A DNA stretch of 64,000 bases. Source: Falciphora oryzae (taxonomy: Eukaryota; Ascomycota; Sordariomycetes; Magnaporthales; Magnaporthaceae). The stretch spans positions 115,567-179,566 of the forward strand of contig JNVV01000061.1 of assembly GCA_000733355.1 (NCBI GenBank), in the 5' to 3' direction. The position numbers and the translations under genes are program-made. The notes beneath the pieces were generated by a model. That model made no database searches, was not told the origin of the DNA, and saw nothing but the letters and a program-made list of their open reading frames with translations. Every line of letters begins with the position of its first letter. Positions within the stretch are counted from its first letter, which is position 1. Below are positions 23,214-35,203 of this stretch, piece by piece.

Positions 23214-24764
23214 TTGTCGCGCGTGCCGAGGCCGAACCTGCACTGTTGCCGAGGTCGCGCCCTGGGAGTGCCTCCTGGCCTCTCACCCAAGGCAAGCCGT
23301 GAGCCCCGCCGCTACCGAGGCGGAGCCCTGCGAAGACGGCCAAATGGGGGAAGGCATCGGTGACTTGTGTATAAGAAACCTAGCAGAGACCTTATCCCCT
23401 TGAGTGCCGCTGGACTGCCAGCGTCCTCAAGAGGAAACGAGCTTCCGAGCTTGCCCCTGTTTGTCTACAGTACGGATTTGCGGGGAACAATGGGCAGTAT
23501 TTGGCGTGCCGCACTGTAGCACGACTTAGCTCGGTACTTGAGTTGTAGACAAAATCGCACCACAAGAGAGGTACCGAAAATTTTGAAGTTTTGGTTGGCT
23601 AATGGGGAGCGGTCTGCGCGCTGGCACCCGGGGGTAGCTGTGCAAAGGCTGTTGGATGGTGACTCCTACATTTAGGGCAGTCATTCGCAGGCGGGTGTAG
23701 CTGCGGGGCCTGTCGAGTCTCCTGTGGATCTGCACTGACGCCCGGTTCCTTGCCGGCTTATCAAAGTCCTCCGGCGGCTCTATCGCCTTCCGCTTCGTCG
23801 TCCTGCCAATCGCCTCCCGTGCGGACCGCCCGAAACAACACACTGGAGTGCTTCGGGGCTTGGCATTGACACTGCGCACGACGAGACCACCCGGTGTTGG
23901 CATGCGTGCGGGACAGACTGTGAGGATAGTTCCGCGCGGATACCCTCCCCTTCCATATTTTCTGTTTGTTTAAACTGGTGACGTCGTGTCCCAAGCACCT
24001 GGCCCAGGCGGCCGATGACGGCGTCTTCGATCCGGGTCGAGCAATTTGGAGGCAGATCGTGATTTGAGCCATTTCCGGGTCTGGAATCCAGGGTGCCGGG
24101 GGGATCCCTTGCACGGGCGGAAACCCGGGCAGCCTCAACGGAAAGGCTGTGTGGCGGCGGATCGATTGGCTGTGCTGCAAGCACCGGAATCTTCTCTTCC
24201 CCGGCGCTAGCCAGAGCCTGGGAAGCAGCTGAAGGTGAGCCAAGCCACCACAATCGCCTGCACGCACCAAAACAGGTTGGGTTCTCTAAATCCCCAGCGA
24301 CTCCCCCCCGATTCAGGCGACACTACGACGTGCGAAGGATGACAATCGCCGGACAGCCTCCGAATATTGTCTGCAGATCACGTCTTCGAAGCTGCGGCAT
24401 CAGTTGATTCCATCATGTCTACAATGCGAGATGTACACTAAAGACGCATTAAATCCCTGCCGTCGAATTTTCCCTGAGGAACCCAACTCCGCCTCGTCCC
24501 GAGTCAACGCATTTGTTGGCACGTAACATAGGCGAAACGGTAGCCGTCGCTGTCGAACCAAATGGCAAAGTCGCGTAACTCTTCTTTTCTCCGGGGTTCG
24601 TTGCTGCTGTCACGATATCCGTATCGGGGTTGGACCAACGACCGTCACGCTATCCGTCCATATCCTTCTCTCCCGTCAGATTGGTCAATTCCGCGAAGTC
24701 CTCACCGCGAAGCATGGCTGACAGAGCCGTCCAATACTCTATCGGCCACCTGCCCCGCTTGACC
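23214..24764. other. Intergenic, no supported gene
   Basis: Minus-strand frames at 23526-24270 are open for up to 169 codons but have no domain or splice logic that I can defend. Confidence 0.4.
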
Positions 24765-26945
24765 TCAGCCACGATCCTTCTTGCCAGAGCTCGGGGGTGC
24801 GAACCGAGCTTGTAGAAGAACTCCGAAGGTCTTCAGCTTCATGTTCAAGAGCTCGCAAGATGCGGTGGAGTCGATGTCGAGTGCGGCATTCGTCGTAATT
24901 GCCAACCACATCCATTCCTGACTGCTCCAGAGCATTATCGGCACCATGTGCAATAGCTCCCAAGAAACTCTTTCGTCGTACTGTGCGAAAATGTCACTTC
25001 TATCGAGTGCTGAAGAGACTGAAGCCCGAAGATTTTCACCCTCAAGCCTATCGATGATCTGAAGTAGTTGAAACCTGCTCTCCGGCGAGTCATTGCAAGA
25101 TCGTCCAAAAATGAAGACTTTCTCGGCAGGTATCTGGTAACGTTGCAAAAGCAGGCTTGGCGAGTTAAGTCGAGAAACGAGAACGGATGCAATAATTAGG
25201 TCTGGGTCATAACCCTCTGGGCCATCTCTGACAATGTCAAGTCGATTTTCCTGCAGCCAGTCAAACGCTGTTCGATGAAGGAACCCAACAACCGGCGTCG
25301 TGCTTGGTGATGTTCGAGGGGCATCGTCATCTGCCACAGTGCGACTGATTTGCAGCATGCCGCCAGTGTATCCTGCTATCCGCCGTTCCAGAGCAGGCAT
25401 GTTTCTGGCCATCCCTTCTTCGGTGGGGTATTCCTGCGGCTTCCCGGGATCGTTGCAGTTGATTGCCGTCCAAAAGACCCGAGCGCTGATGGAGTGGCTG
25501 ATGTTCTCGTTCCACCGGAACAGAATCTGGTACATTTTGGACGCCCCTTTGAGGAGGGACTGGTTAGTCCGTTCGCGCATTGAGCTGTAGAGTTCTTCCA
25601 GCCCTGGCGGCAACGCTTCAAACACCTCCCGGATGGTGCGAATGTCGTTATCGTCCTGAGCGGTAATTACGAGCCTTTCGACCACCAGAACCACCCAGAG
25701 AAAAACGCCCTCTGCTTTGTCGATGATTTGAAGCTCCAGCTCCCTAATGCTGCCAGAATTGACGTTTCTGAGCTCCTGGAACGAACGACTGTTTTTTATT
25801 CGTGTGTGGACATACTCCTCGATGTCGGACCTGGTGAGAAGCTCCATCCTAAGGGACGGGTATGTGTTGAATGCATCTCTGAAAACGTTCCAGGGGCGAC
25901 TGGAAACGCAAAGCTTGACGCCGTAATCCTGGTGGAGCCGTTGGAGGAAAAGTACCAGTTCTGATGGGTCGCCTTCATATTCGTCCAAACCATCAACGAA
26001 AACGGCAAGGCGATCGGTTGTGTGGATTTCAGAAATAAGCCGTGTAATAGCGATTCGAAGCTGCCCGACTGTCCAGCCTGGAGGGTCAGGAGCGTCTGTC
26101 CCGGCGAGCTGAATGTAGATGTAGTGTCTTGGGGCGACGAGGTGGCAAAGGTCGGGTCGCTGGCGGAGGAGTTGGTAGAGCATTGTAAGCAGGAGGCCGA
26201 GCTGGCTTTTCTGCCCAGAAGATCCCGGGTTCCAGAAGTAGATGTTGCAAGTGAGAAGCCCAAGGTTACCAGACCACAGACGAAGGCGCTCTTGGACCCT
26301 TGTGTCCGTGCAGATAAATTTCATCAAGGTGCTCTTCCCGGACGCTGGTTTGCCCGTGACCCAGAAAGGAGTCTTGTTGCCGTGGATTCCAGCCATTCCT
26401 TGAAGCCTATCCGTTGGTCTGTCGGAGAGGACTCGCCACTCCCGGGGCCCCTGTCGGCAAGAAGCCATTGGAAGGTTTTAGGAAAAGGATCTTGAATCTG
26501 ACTCTCCCGGGACATCATGTCTTCGAACCTGAGCCCCTGCAGGATTTTGCCACAAATGAGATCGTTGTTTCCCGGTGAGCGAGATCCCTCGGTATGGCTG
26601 TAGGAGGATCCGGAGACGGTGTGGGAATCAGCATTCGTTGCCACGGCGATTGACGTCCACAACCCGTGCGCCATCCTGTCTCTATCCAGTGTGCTGGGCA
26701 GCGGCTGGCCGAGAGAGACTTTGTGGAAGTCGGACTGGAGGCTGTCGACGGTGGATTTCATGGCATGGTGGCTGTCGACGGTAGTTTCCATGGCATGGGA
26801 GCTGTCCGGGATCTTTCCAACAACGCCATGGCTGGTGTCGTCCCTATTGAGCGAAGAGTTTTAGTGCCAAGGTTGGGCGGGTGGTGCAGCAAGAAAGGGC
26901 AGCGCGACGGCGTCGGGGGGGTGCCGGGAGGGGGTTTGGCAATAT

Positions 26946-26997
<52 letters not shown>

Positions 26998-27447
26998 GTA
27001 CCAGATGCACATGATTATGCTCATCATTGTCTGTTCACGAATGCTCCTCAATCGACCTTCTAAATTTTTAACATCATCGCCTTGCTTTACGGAGCCGCGG
27101 ACGGCCCCCAAAAACTTGGCGCCCCGGGCCTTCATGCCTCGGTCGGTCTCGGTCGCCAGGCCATCGACGAGACTCTGCAGCTCCTTTTCGGCCTGGGCGC
27201 ATTCCGTATCCAGGCGATCGAAACACTCGGCTTGCCGGGGATAACGCTCTCGCAGGCCCGCAATCTTGGCTTTTGCGTCGGCCGCATTCCCGGACAGCTC
27301 TTGAAACTCGGCCTTGAGAGTGGACAATGCTGCGGCGCGGTCCTGGTCTGGTTGCTGGATCTTCGAGTACAGCGAGACCAACTTTGCTCCGAAGTCGACG
27401 AAGGCGACGACGCCTGTGGCGATGGCAAGCGCGCTGAATGGGTCCAT
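24765..27447 (-). CDS. NACHT NLR with fungal N-terminal helical domain, one frameshift
   Basis: Exon 1 (27447-27002) encodes MDPFSALAIATGVVAFVDFG, the typical fungal STAND N-terminal helix bundle, ending in a donor GTACGG. The intron 27001-26844 restores CIW|DDTSHG in phase. Exon 2 gives a linker and QDPFPKTFQWLLADR, then the NACHT NTPase: Walker A GKPASGKSTLMKF and Walker B LAVFVDGLDEYEG, followed by SSRPWNVF (sensor) and EGVFLWVVLVVERL. A C-terminal region with FLHRTAFDWLQ ends at 24765. No ankyrin, WD40 or TPR repeats follow, so this is a repeat-less NLR of about 840 residues. The frame slips by one base near 26385 between EWLES and GNKTPFWVTGK, just before the P-loop. Such proteins act in cytosolic non-self recognition; ligand unknown. 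Confidence 0.8.
26945..26994. repeat. T21 followed directly by A29
   Basis: A perfect T-then-A homopolymer pair inside the NLR intron. Either a hairpin-forming tract or an assembly artefact. Confidence 0.95.
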
Positions 27448-27527
27448 TGCTCGCTTTCCCGGTTTTGCGGCGCTTGGGGGATGATCGGGCGGTGTAGGTA
27501 GCAAAGGAGGACGGGGAGATGGGTTCT

Positions 27528-27691
27528 NNNNNNNNNNNNNNNNNNNNNNNNNNNNNNNNNNNNNNNNNNNNNNNNNNNNNNNNNNNNNNNNNNNNNNNNN
27601 NNNNNNNNNNNNNNNNNNNNNNNNNNNNNNNNNNNNNNNNNNNNNNNNNNNNNNNNNNNNNNNNNNNNNNNNNNNNNNNNNNNNNNNNNNN
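27528..27691. other. Assembly gap (164 N)
   Basis: An unbroken N run 80 bp upstream of the NLR start codon, so the promoter is partly missing. Confidence 1.
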
Positions 27692-28504
27692 CGAAGCGCG
27701 GGCCACCTTGGGGGGCAAAGAACTACACGAATGAAATACCGGTGCTGTGCGGCGTGCAGGCGCCTCGGAGTTGAAGAGCCTTCTGATAGGTTGCCTTACC
27801 TTCCATTCTGCTTTTCGTGTCAGGCATTGCGCAAGCTCTAAATTCATTTCCATGGAAAGCTCAGGCGCCAGCCGTTATTGGTTCGTGTTGTTCCGTTCAT
27901 TCATTTGGAGGGGATTGTCCATTCCTTCGCCCGACCTGCCAGCCACCAAAGCCCCAAGGCCCACCACCCAAAGCCCGTAGCCCAGTGCTGTGTGACATAT
28001 CGAAGCTCAAGCCCCTCATCAAACCGAGTGCGCGTGCAGTACTACCAGAAGCCGCCAGACTTGGTCAGTGCCACGACGTTCTACATCACAGGGCAAACTA
28101 AGACCAAAGTATCAAGTGGCAGGTGACCTACGGAACAACGGCCACTTACAGTCGACGATCTCTTCGTCCGCGCTGAGAAGTCGGCCATCCCCTTGAGTGC
28201 TGTTGACCTGCCGACTGCCGATCGCACTCTTTTCAGCTAATCAGCTCTTGAATTTTGAAGTACTTGCGTGTCCACCAAATTTGGCCCAGCATTCAGGTAT
28301 CGACCAAAGTTCTTGGACCAGCGAGGTACGTCACAAACCCAGCAGCCAACCCGTGTTTGCTTCTGCAGATCAGTACCTTCGGGTCACAACAACACACTGT
28401 GGCTTGGCCCATAAAAGATTTCCTTATACGGTGGTTGGCAGGCTAACAGCACTCAAGGGGATACCACAGAAGGCAAGCGGCGTCCTGAGGGGGGCCTGCT
28501 CCCT
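27692..28504. other. Intergenic, no supported gene
   Basis: Short frames only, with no domain. Confidence 0.45.
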
Positions 28505-30439
28505 GTGGCACTAATGCATGCCTCTCTTCCTTGTCAACCCCCGTGGAATTCGCATTTCAGCCCAATCGCCACAACCACCACCACCATTTGGCTCCCCATG
28601 TCGCCGCGCCCCTGGCGGTCGACTACAGCCAGCACTGGAGGCCCTGGGGCGCTACAACCCCAACATATCAACCCAAACATATCCCGATATGTCCGGGTAC
28701 CTCTGGCACCACCTACCTCTACGTACTACACTTTCCACTGTGTCGAGGACTTCTGCCTCAAGTGGGCAAACCGCCTCTCCCTTCAAACCAAACCCGAATT
28801 CAGGATGGGTGCCTCCGCTCCGAAATCCGAATGTCCAAATTTAGGGGTCAAGCTCAACTGCGCCCTCAACGGGAACGTAACGAATAATGGCGTCACACGC
28901 ATTGGTACTGTGGCCGAAGGTGATGTGGAGGCCGACGGAGACATCGCTGGTATAGGGGTACGTGCTCCCGCCGATATTCCAAATCTCTTTTTCTCCAGCC
29001 GCTGCTGATTGTTCAAGCCCGCGTTCTAGTTGTTTCGGTCTTTATTTGTGTCACCTCCCTTGCTTTAGCGCTGAGCATTATCTCCATGCTTTTCACCAGC
29101 ATCGCCAAACGGCAGGTGTATATGGCGGGGGAAAATGTGTAGGCGCTTGTAGGTCCTATTACACAGTAAAACCCCAGACTAATTGCAATTTGGCAATGTT
29201 TTGCAGAGATGGATCGTTGTATATCCGGTCAGGCCACGACGTTAGCTTCGGCAGACTGTGCGGAGCCCTCCTACTCTCTTGCAGCAACCAGCAAATCTTC
29301 ACCGGCGGCGCCTACGCCATTACGCTCCGATACTTCAAAGGCTGCGTTATTACGGCCTACCACTACAACATCGTCGCAAACATGATGCTCCTCACCTGCG
29401 TTACGCACCTCCTAAGCGTCGCCGTAGCGCGCGACTACTGGCGCTACCCCTGGCTCGCATGCGCGCGCGTGCTCATCACCGTCATCCTTTCCTCGCTACG
29501 GGCCTCCTCCTCGCGAACCAGGACGCCACCGGCAACGCCCGCTTCCCCAGCGGCGTGCCCCGCCCCGACGACATCGACGCCTTAATGTTCTTGCCCGCCG
29601 CCTGCTACCATGACGCCAGGAGCCCGTTTATAGACACACTCGGCTCCAGTGTCAACAAAGGGGCCGGCAACCAGCCTGGCAACAAGATCCAGGGCTGGGA
29701 CTTCTACATCATCATCATGCTCTTCTATGCAGCAGCCATCCTCGCCGGGGTTATGCGCTCCCTCAATCACCGCAGCAAGAAGCGATACTGGAAGTGGTAC
29801 AGGACAGTGCTGGCGCTCAATGGAGTGCTACGAGAGCTGGCGCATAAATGAGAGCTGTTGCTCGATCGAATGCTGGCGCTCAGACGAGAGCAGGCGCTCA
29901 GACGAGAGCAGGCGCTTGGACGAGAGCAGGCGCTTGAACGAGAGTGGGCGCACGAACGACTGCAGGCGCTCGATCGAATGCTGGCGTTCGAACGAGAGCT
30001 AGCGCACGGACGAGATCCGGAGCCAGAACGGGAGCCGGCGCACGAACAAGGCATCTTCATCTTCATCTCGCAGTTTTCTCGGGAGTGTACAGTTATCTCT
30101 CTGCTCGGGGGCCTTGCCATTAGCGCAGTTATAATCACCTCGACGGCCGTGTATTTGATAGCCCTGCGGAGGTGGGCTCAGCATGCGGGGTGGCTCCAAA
30201 CAGCGGCGGGCACTGGCAGGACCTCCGAAGACGATGCGACCGCCTTTGGGCAGTTGGTACCCATGCTGCTCGTTTTCCTGACGATTTTTGCTTTTGCTAA
30301 GGAATGCAGCGGTGAGTGTTCCCCCCGTGGATCCTACCCCCAAGCTCCTCCGGTAACTGACGACGATCCCGATTTTGTCGACATAGGGGTGATCTGCGGC
30401 ACTTTACACTATCGCCTGCGGCGGCGCCATTACCGGTAG
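28505..30439 (+). pseudogene. Large fungal integral membrane protein with hexapeptide coiled-coil repeats; frame breaks and an in-frame TGA
   Basis: The 5' part encodes NVTNNGVTRIGTVAEGDVEA and then DGDIAGIG. An intron (GTACGT donor near 28961, acceptor near 28998) joins it to the TM helix VVSVFICVTSLALALSIISM. After another intron ending near 29206 come SNQQIFTGGAYAITLRYFKG and NMMLLTCVTHLLSVAVARDY. A one-base loss near 29490 leads to FLATGLLLANQDATGN and the TM segment GWDFYIIIMLFYAAAILAGV. Then comes an 18-bp repeat array coding REQAL-type hexapeptides, with a TGA at 29849-29851 inside one unit, and a further TM segment (VISLLGGLAISAVIITSTAV). The set resembles fungal multi-pass proteins of unknown function with an 'x-DIAGIGV' start. 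A further helix (AVAAAAAIAGSLIACPVLQ) lies at about 30530-30590 in another frame. Confidence 0.65.
29808..30050 (+). repeat. 18-bp minisatellite coding a hexapeptide repeat
   Basis: About thirteen diverged units of an 18-bp word like CAGACGAGAGCAGGCGCT stay in one frame and give LRREQA-type hexads, predicted coiled coil. The unit at 29846-29863 reads AAATGAGAG where neighbours read GAACGAGAG, so the TGA can arise from CGA by one C-to-T change. Confidence 0.9.
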
Positions 30440-31577
30440 CAGCACCACGCCAGCAGCACACAAATGTCCCCCGACTTCCCGGGCGGCGGCTCCCCGGGCC
30501 TGGCGCTCGACGGCCTGGTGGCGGCAGGCCTTCGCCCTCGCCGTAGCAGCCGCAGCAGCAATCGCCGGAAGCCTCATCGCGTGTCCGGTCCTCCAACGGG
30601 CCAACCAGCGCGCCGCTACTGGCGGGGTGGGCGAGCCACCCGCACCCCTTTTTGGCATTACGCAGGAGGTCGGAGGCGGGAGCGGCAGGAACCGCAACAG
30701 CAGCGGCGCTTTCGCCGTGAGGGAGAGCAACTGCAGCTCCGCCTTCGCCACCGCCGCCCGCGCCGGGTCGACGGCAGCGCCGCATGGCCACGGGTAATTA
30801 CTGGTGAACGGACGCTCCTTTTTCCTTTCGCATTCGAGTTGCTTCTTGTCAGCGATACCTTGTCGTTTTTTTTTCTTTGCCTAAGGCTGGTTATGGCTCC
30901 CTGTGCTTTGGGGTTTGTTGTTTAATGGGAATGAAAATGGCTGGGTCTGGTAACTTGTGATAATTACCACGTGTTTATTTATTAGATGAAACTGGGCTTT
31001 CTCTCTCTCCCCTTTGCCTTCTCTCTCCCGACAGGCGGTGCTTTTTTGGTTCCGTGTAACGCCTGGCTGTGCTTGTTTGGATAATTTTCCTGCGTCCTGC
31101 CCAACACGTCGGTGCACCCGCGTGCAACACTCGTCGACCCGTCATACGCCAACACGCAGCTCGTGCCCATGGCGATCAACAAGTCCCGAATGTGACCGTC
31201 GCTGTGTCCATGGCCCGTGAAATGTCTCTCGCTCGACTGTCTTGGTATGCCGGTCGCCCGATCCATGTTGTAAGCGACAAACGTCGTATTGCACAAAGGT
31301 TTTGTTCCTGCTAAAGCCCGAGACGAGCACCGGTTCCAACCACAGTTTTTTTCCCATGCGACAGGCCTCAGAGACAGGACCCCTCCCCTCTGTTTCCACC
31401 AACCCCGAGCCGCAGGGCCGCTCATTGACGCCCACCCTGCACCAATACACTGCGCCAAAACCCACGTTTGAAGGGAGGGCATTTGAATGGCATCCGCTCC
31501 ATTGCCTTTGTTTGCTCTCGCGCCGACTAACCAGCAGGGAGGTAAGCCCGACCACACCCGTCGGACCCGGGCCCCAT
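30440..31577. other. Region between convergent membrane-protein genes
   Basis: The first 350 bp may hold the displaced C-terminus of the upstream gene (a TM-like alanine-rich stretch near 30530, then a Gly/Asn-rich tail). The rest shows no gene. Confidence 0.4.
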
Positions 31578-33154
31578 TCATTTCGCGGCGGCAGATCGCT
31601 TCCTCTTGACCGCTTCCGTTACAAACTTTAGCACCGGGCTCGTAGCCGCAATGATGACTACAAAACAGACGACGGGGACAGCGACCAGAACCTCGACCGA
31701 GAGGGCGGCAACTGCGGAGGTGACGAGGACAAATTCGGTGACGCGGTCGGCGGGTGTACCCTTGGGCCCCGTGGCGGCGTTCTCGATGTTGTAACGCTCC
31801 ACGGTCATAGTGGTCTCTCTGAAAGCGTCACGGGAGGCGACGAAGGCGGCCCAGACGAGGCGTTTCATGTCGTCAAAGAGGCTTGACGCCTCGGCGTTGA
31901 AGACGCCGTTCAGTGACGTGGTCGACGAGATAAGGACCGCCCGGTCGAGCGAGATGCCAATGTCGACGATTTTGGGCGCTGCGAAGTGCCGCTGCAGCAG
32001 CACATGCCAGGACTCGGGAAGGCCGAGCCCGGGGAGGCCATCGATGGCGAAAACGCCGTCAACGGTTTTGCCATCGAGCGACCACGAGTCCTTCTGCTAG
32101 CACGACAGCGGCGGTCTGCCTGGCTGCACCCGGATCTGCCCCGTCGAGTCGTTGCCGGTCGGCAGGTAAGTGGCATACCACGGATCCAACGTCGTCGTGT
32201 AACTGGCGCGGCCCGCCGAGTGCACCACGACCGCGAACGAGTTGTTGCCCGACTCGACGGTCGTACGCTCGGTGTCGGGGTGCAGGCGCATGCCGGCCCA
32301 TGGGGGCTCGCTCGCCTCGGTGCGGTACACGGCCTCGGCTTCACTCATCATGCCCCAGAGGTTGTAGAAGTCGCCGATCTCTTCGGTGCTGCTGAGCCAG
32401 CCGTACTCGGTAATACAAGATCCTTCGACGGCGTACCCGAGGCGGCTGAGCTTCTGGAGGCCGAAGTCCTTGCCCATGATTGAGTAGGAGTAATCGACCC
32501 GCACCTTTGGTTTGTTCCCAGCCGAAACGGCCACCCGCTCAACAGCGACCTGGCCCACAGAGTTTGCCTGTGCGGCACTGACGCCCCCAAGAGCGCGCAT
32601 TGCCGACGGGGCGAACAGGGCCTGGTGCCGTGACGCCTCGGCAGCGGTCATGCCGAGCGGGGCCACAGGGAAATACACAGCGTCTGGCTGTGCCGGGGCG
32701 GCCGTCCCGATGATGAGTAGCGGGGGCACCACGATTCCGGTGATTGCGCTGCCGACGAAGAATATCAACGCTGCGAGGACGAGGAGTACTCTAATGTACC
32801 GCCGTCCCCGTGCGTCATCGATAATGCCCGAGGTTCCGGGCTTCCAAGGAGTCTCACTGGCCGGCTTGTCCCATGTCATGGTTAGGAGCTCGGCCAGGAA
32901 TATCGACAGCTCCGACCATTCTTCTCGCTCGGCCACAGATACGACTTCGTCGGGGAAGAAGCTCGCGAGCGTGTGCGACAAGACCTTCCACCCCGCGATA
33001 AAGCCGAGGCTGAGGACGAAGGAAAAAACGGCGACAGGGTTTTTGCGGTGGCGGCTTGTACGGCGACAGCGCGCTTGCTGCCGCCGTCGATGGGGAGGTC
33101 GAAGAGACTCCCTAGGACATAGGCAGTCCCCGGTGGCTCGGTAGACAGAGACAT
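31578..33154 (-). CDS. Multi-pass fungal membrane protein, one frameshift and one in-frame TAG
   Basis: The ATG at 33154 gives MSLSTEPPGTAYVLGSLFDL, then a short cytosolic start. Near 33040 a run of A is one base short (GCAAAAACCCTG), after which the frame reads NPVAVFSFVLSLGFIAGWKV. Next come an acidic loop, the TM segment YIRVLLVLAALIFFVGSAIT and a long ectodomain-like region (GYAVEGSCITEYGWLSS, LDPWYATYLPTGNDSTGQIR). A TAG at 32099-32097 follows ...RPPLSC. The same frame continues QKDSWSLDGKTVDGVFAIDG, then NAATGPKGTPADRVTEFVLV and a final TM segment (ALSVEVLVAVPVVCFVVIIA), ending KRKRSAAAK at 31578. TAG from CAG is the simplest explanation. Family unknown to me; the architecture suggests a surface or membrane protein. 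Confidence 0.65.
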
Positions 33155-33906
33155 GGCGTGTGTAGGCTATTCTCGGCGCAGCACGGGAGGGGCTCGGAAA
33201 TCCGTCTTCGCCTTGTGGTAAGTTGGGTTCGCAAACATCTTTCATCAAGGACGGAATGGTTGCTGGCTCGGGGGCCAAAGGAGCTTACCGTGTGGCGACC
33301 ACTTAGCACCGGGCGCTGGGCATTGAGCCTGCCCAACTCCCAACCAGTTCAGGATAAACGCGCGGTTCTCCTAATAACCAATACGACTATGCCGGTTGGG
33401 GGCAGTTAGCCAGTGGTTTCCGCCACCGGCAAAGTCAGCAACTCATCGAGCCCAATGGGCTTAAACCACAGCAGTGAAAGGGCCGAAAGGGCCAGCGTGG
33501 CTTGCGTTGGCACACGATGTCTCACCCGCTGGGCCTGCCTGGCCAATGCTAAATTGACAACGACAAAACCGGGCCGCCAGCCACAGCCGTTCGGATAGGT
33601 GGTGCCAGCTGGTCGACAGCACTCCTCTGTGCACCATCTCAGCCGGCGACGAAGCTTGCCTCAAAGGGCCGCGAGCTGCGCCCGTGAACGCGCCAACAAC
33701 AGCCAGGAAAAATAACGCGGCGAGCATCCCGCGATGGCCCAAATAACTTATAAGGTGGTCTAAAGTCTACTGGGTAAATACAGGCACCTCAACAGCCATC
33801 CCCATCCTGCCCGGCCCGAGGACGGACGGATTCTGGCCCCTTCCGCCGTCTAACCCCCTAAACCCCCACCCCCATAAACTCCTCCGCACTTGCGGAGAAA
33901 ACGAAA
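33155..33906. promoter_or_regulatory. Divergent promoter region
   Basis: No coding frame. It lies between the starts of a minus-strand membrane protein and the plus-strand FAS1 gene, so it should contain both promoters. No specific site is claimed. Confidence 0.45.
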
Positions 33907-35203
33907 ATGTGGTTTTTGGTTTTATTGCTTTGTTTTGCGGTCGGTGCTGTCGAGGCCGATGATGATACTGACGCTATCTGCGCGATGGTCGCTGCCTTCG
34001 ACGCTGAGGCAGGGTGTCCGACGCGGGAGACGCTCGTCCCGGAGTTGCAGTCCCTGCTCAACGTTCTTGACGGCCTGCAAGGGACCCAGTGCTTTGTCAG
34101 CAGTTTGTGCCGCTACGACAAAGTGTTGAGGTCGCTCGACCTCAGCAAGAACTGCACTGTATTTGCCGTCAGCAACGAGACCGGGTCATCTCGCACTCCC
34201 GGTCGATCCCTCGCGCGTGGAGACGGCAACACCAATGCCGAGGCCGTCCTCGCCCTGCACTTTTGGAAGCGAGGAGACAGCCCGCTGGACCTCCGGATAC
34301 AAGAAGTAACGCTGCAGACAAGCCTGACGGACCCCGATTACGTGAACCTCGGCACGAACGTGCCGGCCAACATTGTCTCCCGCCCCGATCGTGAGTCGGG
34401 GCGCAAGAACGTCACCCTGACGTCGGGACTCGGAAAGTCCGTCTCGGTCGAGCTGATCAACAAGGAGTATGTGTCGGGAAGCATCCAGATCACGCGCAGG
34501 TAAAACAAACCACCCACCTATTTCCTCTTCCCGCGTTAAACCGGCGGGGTCCCAAGTCCTGGCTGACAGCAGTGCAAACCTGAAGCTTGTTGACTCTCCC
34601 CAAGCCATTCGACCAAACCCTAATGGGAACTGGCGGGGAGCGCTTTCACGACGCTCTCAAAAAAGCTTCGCTGCTCGGCGGCGCCTCTACCACCCCGGGG
34701 ATCACGGCCTTCGTCCCGACCGATGCCGCCTTTGACGGCAGGTCCGTCGACGCGTCGGTCCTGCGACAGCACCTCTTGTACGGCGCGCTGGCCTACACCC
34801 CCGAGCTTAAGGACGCGGCCCGGTTCCGCACCGAGAACGGGAGTGCCTTGGTTGTCTTGGCGCAGAACGCAGTGTATTCCGTCAACGGCGCCCGCATCGT
34901 AACTCCCAGTGTCATCACCAAGAACGGGGTGATTCACTACGTTGACAAGGTTAGTCCCACGCCGGCCTCCCTCCCCCCTTTCTCTCTTCCCCCAACCGAG
35001 TGAAAGGAGAGAAACTTTAACAATGGGCACAGTTTTTCAATTTTAACGATTTGGCTGCTGCGAGTGCGGGCACGGACTCTCCCGCAGGGCCGAGTAGTAC
35101 CCAAACTGGAACCAGAAAGTCGGGGGCGGCTGGCTATGATTCTCTTTTCAGTCTAATGTCAGGTCTTTTTGTTGGAATCATCTTTGCCGTGTTTCTTGCT
35201 TAG
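33907..35203 (+). CDS. Secreted fasciclin (FAS1) protein with GPI-anchor signal, intact
   Basis: Exons 33907-34499, 34586-34949 and 35033-35203 join in phase (AG|C at the first junction, phase 0 at the second) to 375 residues. The N-terminus MWFLVLLLCFAVGAVEA is a signal peptide. A first, diverged FAS1 region contains LSKNCTVFAVSNETGSS. The second FAS1 region contains TPGITAFVPTDAAF (H1 box) and SVITKNGVIHYVDKV (H2 box). The C-terminus SLMSGLFVGIIFAVFLA after a Ser/Gly/Ala stretch fits a GPI attachment signal. FAS1 proteins mediate adhesion at the cell surface; a wall- or membrane-anchored adhesin is inferred. The introns are 86 and 83 bp. No frame break, unlike most neighbours. Confidence 0.85.

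Noticed and set aside
24765..26495. Open plus-strand frames opposite the NLR
   Set aside because: They are antisense shadows; the minus strand carries Walker A/B motifs.
30982..31581. A 199-codon minus-strand frame
   Set aside because: No domain and no continuity with the neighbouring membrane protein.
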